Shown here in pieces: positions 16,801 to 18,103 of a stretch of DNA of 18,103 nucleotides. The translations under genes were made by a program, and so were the position numbers. The notes under the pieces are model-generated. The model had not been told where the DNA came from. It made no database searches and saw only the letters and a list, made by a program, of their open reading frames with translations. Each line of letters opens with the position of its first letter. Position 1 is the stretch's first letter. This DNA comes from JBCCQH01 sp039024435 (GTDB lineage: Bacteria > Bacteroidota > Bacteroidia > J057 > JADKCL01), in the NCBI GenBank assembly GCA_039024435.1, contig JBCCQH010000132.1, positions 1 to 18,103 on the forward strand. Direction: 5' to 3'.

Positions 16801-17848
16801 CGCCAATGCCCAACAGCAGGAAATCGGTTACGAGGGCTTTGAGGAATACTTGGCGGGCGCGGACCTCACGCTGTTGCAAATCGGCACGGGCAACCTGGAT
16901 TTTCCCACCGATTTCACGGCTGATCCCCGCGATCTGGTGGCTTTCACCGATGCCTACGCGGCCAACCGCGCGCGTGTCTCCCTAGACCAGGCCTTGGTCA
17001 ATCCGGTGGACAGTGCCGACATCCTGGTGCAGGGCCGCAACCACGGCCTCCTGTTCGATCCCGCAGACAATTGCGGTGCGACCCGCGCACTGGTCCGCGT
17101 CGACAGTCCCTCCGCGATCGGTGCACCCGCGGTTAAGGATGCGGTACTCGATCGGGCCCCTTACTTCCACCGCGGAGCAAACCGCGATGATTACGCGGGG
17201 CGGATCGGCTATCGGCGGCCCACTTTCCTGCCGCCCTGGCAAATCCGCAACAATAGCGTCGCCTATACCGCGACCAAGGCGCATACGGGGCAGATTTCCT
17301 TTTCCTGGACGGGCACCAGCCGGATGCCGCAACACCGCTTGCGCCTCCAACCGGGCAAAGCCTACGCTTTACAATTGTGGGTGAGTCGGGACGACGAAGA
17401 TGTGCCTTTTTACCAATCGGTTTCGGTGATGAACCCCGATGACCGCCTTGGGGTGAAGGTGCGCTTCCTGGACCAAGACGACAACCTGCTCGGCGATAGC
17501 GATCTCTTCGAACCGAGCGGCCGCCTTGTGGAAGGCTGGCAAAAGATCGAAGGTGATTTCACGCCCCCGAACGGCACCGAACACGTGATTTTTGTCTTGC
17601 AATCGGGCCAGGTGGACGGCAGCTCCACCAAGGCTTACCTGGACGACATCCGCATTCAGCCGCGCACCAGCAAGATGACCTGCTACGTGTACGACATCGG
17701 GGATTACCGGCTGCGGGCGCAATTGGACGACGACAATTTCGCGCTCATTTACCATTACGATGAAGGGGGCAACCTCTACCTGACACAAAAAGAGACTTAC
17801 CAGGGGCTCCGTACCCTTCAGGAGTCGCGCGGATTTTTGGCAGAATAA
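10853..17848 (+). CDS. Giant secreted YD/RHS-related protein of Bacteroidota, 2331 aa
   Basis: The start is the ATG at 10853 (a second in-frame ATG is at 10874), giving a signal peptide up to TAQA (~36). The block at ~53-125 (SGMVDMFTGDFTYNLPL, NLSYRSGIGMDQEATWVGLG, GLPDEFKGD) is typical of giant Bacteroidota proteins found with YD/RHS genes. A long beta-rich Gly region follows. Further blocks familiar from that group are GKLTLKRVWFTGEES (~846), YDPLAQDRWGNYRPY (~884), AAAWELKEITLPTGGRMQI (~922), FRIVRSGRRNLLG (~1630) and YSPYSYEVENRDVL with ALYGYNGKLPTA (~1946-1985). A Cys-rich insert lies at ~1660-1750. A carbohydrate-binding-like beta sandwich ends in YLDDIRIQP (~2146-2271). The tail has one YD-like motif, YHYDEGGNLYLTQKE. 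No YD array, toxin domain or T9SS sorting domain is visible. Its function is unknown; a surface or delivery role is inferred. Confidence 0.9.
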   Translation: MKYPNKPMKYRAAKVFAQLMLLAFAWEILFPLTAQALTSGPRQPEAMQFTPANTSGMVDMFTGDFTYNLPLFELPGPNGGYPFNLSYRSGIGMDQEATWVGLGWSLNPGAITRQMRGLPDEFKGDVVEVEQDMLEDWTVGVGVAGGFELFGADFKFLGGENSLFGANLSLNLYYNRYRGFGYSIGGGATLLAGFAPDNLSQNQIGLGLGLSLDSQSGIDLNPKLSLRRMAANRNRSFDLGLGYNSRRGLVSLGLQRMRSTYSSFLNMRLGSGSTHTLSFAADAFVPQVITEMAGLNYQLSFKTGASVLGADPNLDINGFFSLQQLRNPKDVLPAYGYQQLEAAEANSLTDFNREKDGTLRRASKFLSIPQLTPDVYSVTGQGIGGSFRPWRNDVGIISDRKTTSFTNSANSGFEVAAGKAGWDISLGTSIVRSGAWQTDNEIATSTNAYKYGFHGKNSVYDRDYEPWYFKFSGESTSDPRAYFDFAEGTQPVRFGLEGRQLADFRKAGHLLNQLQDEFGTVINTNPQTAYATHAKRRSRNSVIASVTNAQLGGNDEALNEYLVQVYSGGAATTFAPNPDDLAATTRNHPAHHFAGMSVHSAGGMRYVYGLPAYNNRHVEALFSVEGEGNACGPRIEIDRDGNRPNHKVANTDRFLKRTALPAYPHSYLLTTVLGQDYVDADATPGPSDGDLGYWVRFKYLKVDTPYRWRAPFIDANYDQGQLSTKEDDRGNYLYGERDNYYLGSAETKTHIAEFHLSTRKDNRGAKAELQNGSDATTSNENIQSGNSWKLDSISVYSKSERFLSDGSLNGAAVPISVVHFEYNYELCQNLPNNVHYNHLGSAHSESGKLTLKRVWFTGEESTRGALHPYEFDYHANIASENPNYDPLAQDRWGNYRPYTDTCAAVRYPYVDQSVVRDSLDIYAAAWELKEITLPTGGRMQIHYEADDYGYVQNRTAMEMYPITGALSAGSGQVWFKNGSDAYDPDSSRLRRLYVDLGRDMNSQAELDAVFAGLDKVYVKARMDLKKSDANVEEFVTAYLSVAGHGTECGSFPCRTAYVELAPCDWNEGKLRAYHPLAVAAWTHLRSNLPQLVANTAAIGQGNPLSSGASPATNKSAVQQKIASLVSIGPELLKLLAGYYKHARNQGWAQQMDTNESWIRLNTPQKMKVGGGSRVAKIELFDDYAATPNTKSYSTTVGAVYAYNTEENGAAISSGVASYEPMVGGDENPWRTWIRYPWSTPLRSDVSLFFEGPTNESNMPAPVVGYRKVTVKSLATQMVIDNPALAFIPTTGAEIHEFYTAKDFPVVPEHTQISLERFNSIIPIPFVGMLQWNDLTGSQGYSITLNDMHGKPRKVSNFGQERDGQIAPRPISWVEYEYQCDTQFPGTEGAYKVLNNEVNALTFDVDSTDWSRSQTERRLLGVDLDYYTDLREYAALTGNVGLAANVDFTLVPVLTVWPSFNYGKSRTRTAVINKVVHRSGILKGVTAWNEGSLIKTEHLAFDAQTGRPLLTRVTNNYDDPVYSYQYPAFWAYGRMGAAYRNLGLEFTCGTLVAETTAAAMAGADSSHFFRGTACSLNAVDRAELFVPGDELLVAYNGPAPAQAVYVGEHAGDPLFFSATNIASGSSANFRIVRSGRRNLLGVNASEITSLNDPTRWRDTLSCWRDFADPSAIVDSTWVVADTVYDTVVHPCVGYLVQQFNDFFAHPASSDSTQVMTPGPIPGTCTGCSSADMKVTSTTRVNFKCSAACNAEFVSTSGSGVPVAAIASIGNPQLAADPNLGQSLPFTGLRFDLYTAGNNGPYPVYLYGCTYLDSNAYVQIIPRITTNFQSTLVVTPDSSVLRTEMFMLDSVLSATATTFSDAWMQDWTGVRFAYGDAPSQLDRLDALHPFASGERGVWRPKDSYVYVAERRQSAELNTRKDGTLSGVPMFNFQSLTFADCAPNWRKVSEITRYSPYSYEVENRDVLAVYSTALYGYNGKLPTAVCANAQQQEIGYEGFEEYLAGADLTLLQIGTGNLDFPTDFTADPRDLVAFTDAYAANRARVSLDQALVNPVDSADILVQGRNHGLLFDPADNCGATRALVRVDSPSAIGAPAVKDAVLDRAPYFHRGANRDDYAGRIGYRRPTFLPPWQIRNNSVAYTATKAHTGQISFSWTGTSRMPQHRLRLQPGKAYALQLWVSRDDEDVPFYQSVSVMNPDDRLGVKVRFLDQDDNLLGDSDLFEPSGRLVEGWQKIEGDFTPPNGTEHVIFVLQSGQVDGSSTKAYLDDIRIQPRTSKMTCYVYDIGDYRLRAQLDDDNFALIYHYDEGGNLYLTQKETYQGLRTLQESRGFLAE

Positions 17849-17863
17849 GACCTACAAATCAAC

Positions 17864-18103
17864 ATGAAAAGCTTCAGAAAGATATTTTTCCAAGTTCTCT
17901 GCCTGCTGGTTCCGGTCCTCTCGGTTCGGGCGGGCCAGGTGGAGCACCAGGATTTCATTCCCGCCGACAGCCTCGCGCTGGGTCAGTGGTACAGTCTGAG
18001 CGATCCGACCTACTTCGAAGAGCTCGCCGATCCCACCCGCTACGCCGCGGCGCGCGAAAATCAGGTCGGTCTCGTCTACGGCCGCGATCAGCGCAGCGAC
18101 GTG
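17864..18103 (+). CDS. Start of a secreted protein of unknown function, partial at right window edge
   Basis: The ATG is 15 bp after the giant gene's stop, so this is very likely the third gene of the same operon. The 80 visible codons begin with a signal peptide (MKSFRKIFFQVLCLLVPVLS, cleavage near VRAGQ) and continue as mature sequence (DFIPADSLALGQWYSLSDPT, then RENQVGLVYGRDQRSDV). The frame is open to the edge. No domain can be called. Its place directly after a protein ending in a YD-like motif makes a YD/RHS-type partner possible, but that is a guess from context. Confidence 0.75.
   Translation, partial: MKSFRKIFFQVLCLLVPVLSVRAGQVEHQDFIPADSLALGQWYSLSDPTYFEELADPTRYAAARENQVGLVYGRDQRSDV

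Noticed and set aside
14252..16879. 875-codon open frame on the minus strand opposite the giant gene
   Set aside because: Same kind of antisense shadow, with no domain, signal or sensible neighbour spacing. The real frame is the plus-strand giant.
1..18103. CRISPR array
   Set aside because: No regularly spaced short direct repeats with unique spacers anywhere. The only tandem periodicity is the coding repeat array of the T9SS protein.

Overview
The window looks like a chromosomal segment of a fairly GC-rich Bacteroidota member, most likely a Saprospiria/Lewinella-like lineage (inference). The signs are a type A T9SS C-terminal sorting domain, a membrane class III cyclase ending of the type common in this phylum, TAnnTTTG-type -7 boxes instead of Shine-Dalgarno-dominated starts, and a giant secreted protein whose sequence blocks recur in Bacteroidota YD/RHS-related proteins. 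Several genes end in TGA and the long reading frames contain no internal TGA, so the code is standard.

Region 1 (about 1-1795) is insertion-sequence debris on the minus strand. An IS4-type (DUF4372 plus DDE) transposase gene runs off the left edge and carries an in-frame TGA. Its upstream end cuts into an IS3-family (IS150-like) element: orfB loses its C-terminus at about 686-692. The IS3 orfA has two homopolymer length differences that shift the frame.

Region 2 (1889-4351) holds three small plus-strand genes: a secreted DNA/RNA non-specific endonuclease with the DRGH motif, a three-TM membrane protein of unknown function, and a lipoprotein of unknown function. A strong GC-rich hairpin with a T-tract closes the region and separates it from a convergent neighbour.

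Region 3 (4350-9065) holds a minus-strand 492-aa helical protein of unknown function. It is divergent from a secreted 601-aa protein with six 57-63-aa FG-GAP-like repeats and a T9SS sorting domain. A four-TM class III adenylate/guanylate cyclase follows.

Region 4 (9066-18103) begins with a 469-bp gene-free stretch. It is followed by a tight operon: a 426-aa secreted beta-rich protein, a 37-nt gap, a 2331-aa giant secreted protein that ends in a single YD-like motif, a 15-nt gap, and the start of a third exported protein cut by the window edge. This operon is the most interesting part. It looks like a multi-component, split YD/RHS-related surface or secreted system whose function cannot be read from the sequence alone.
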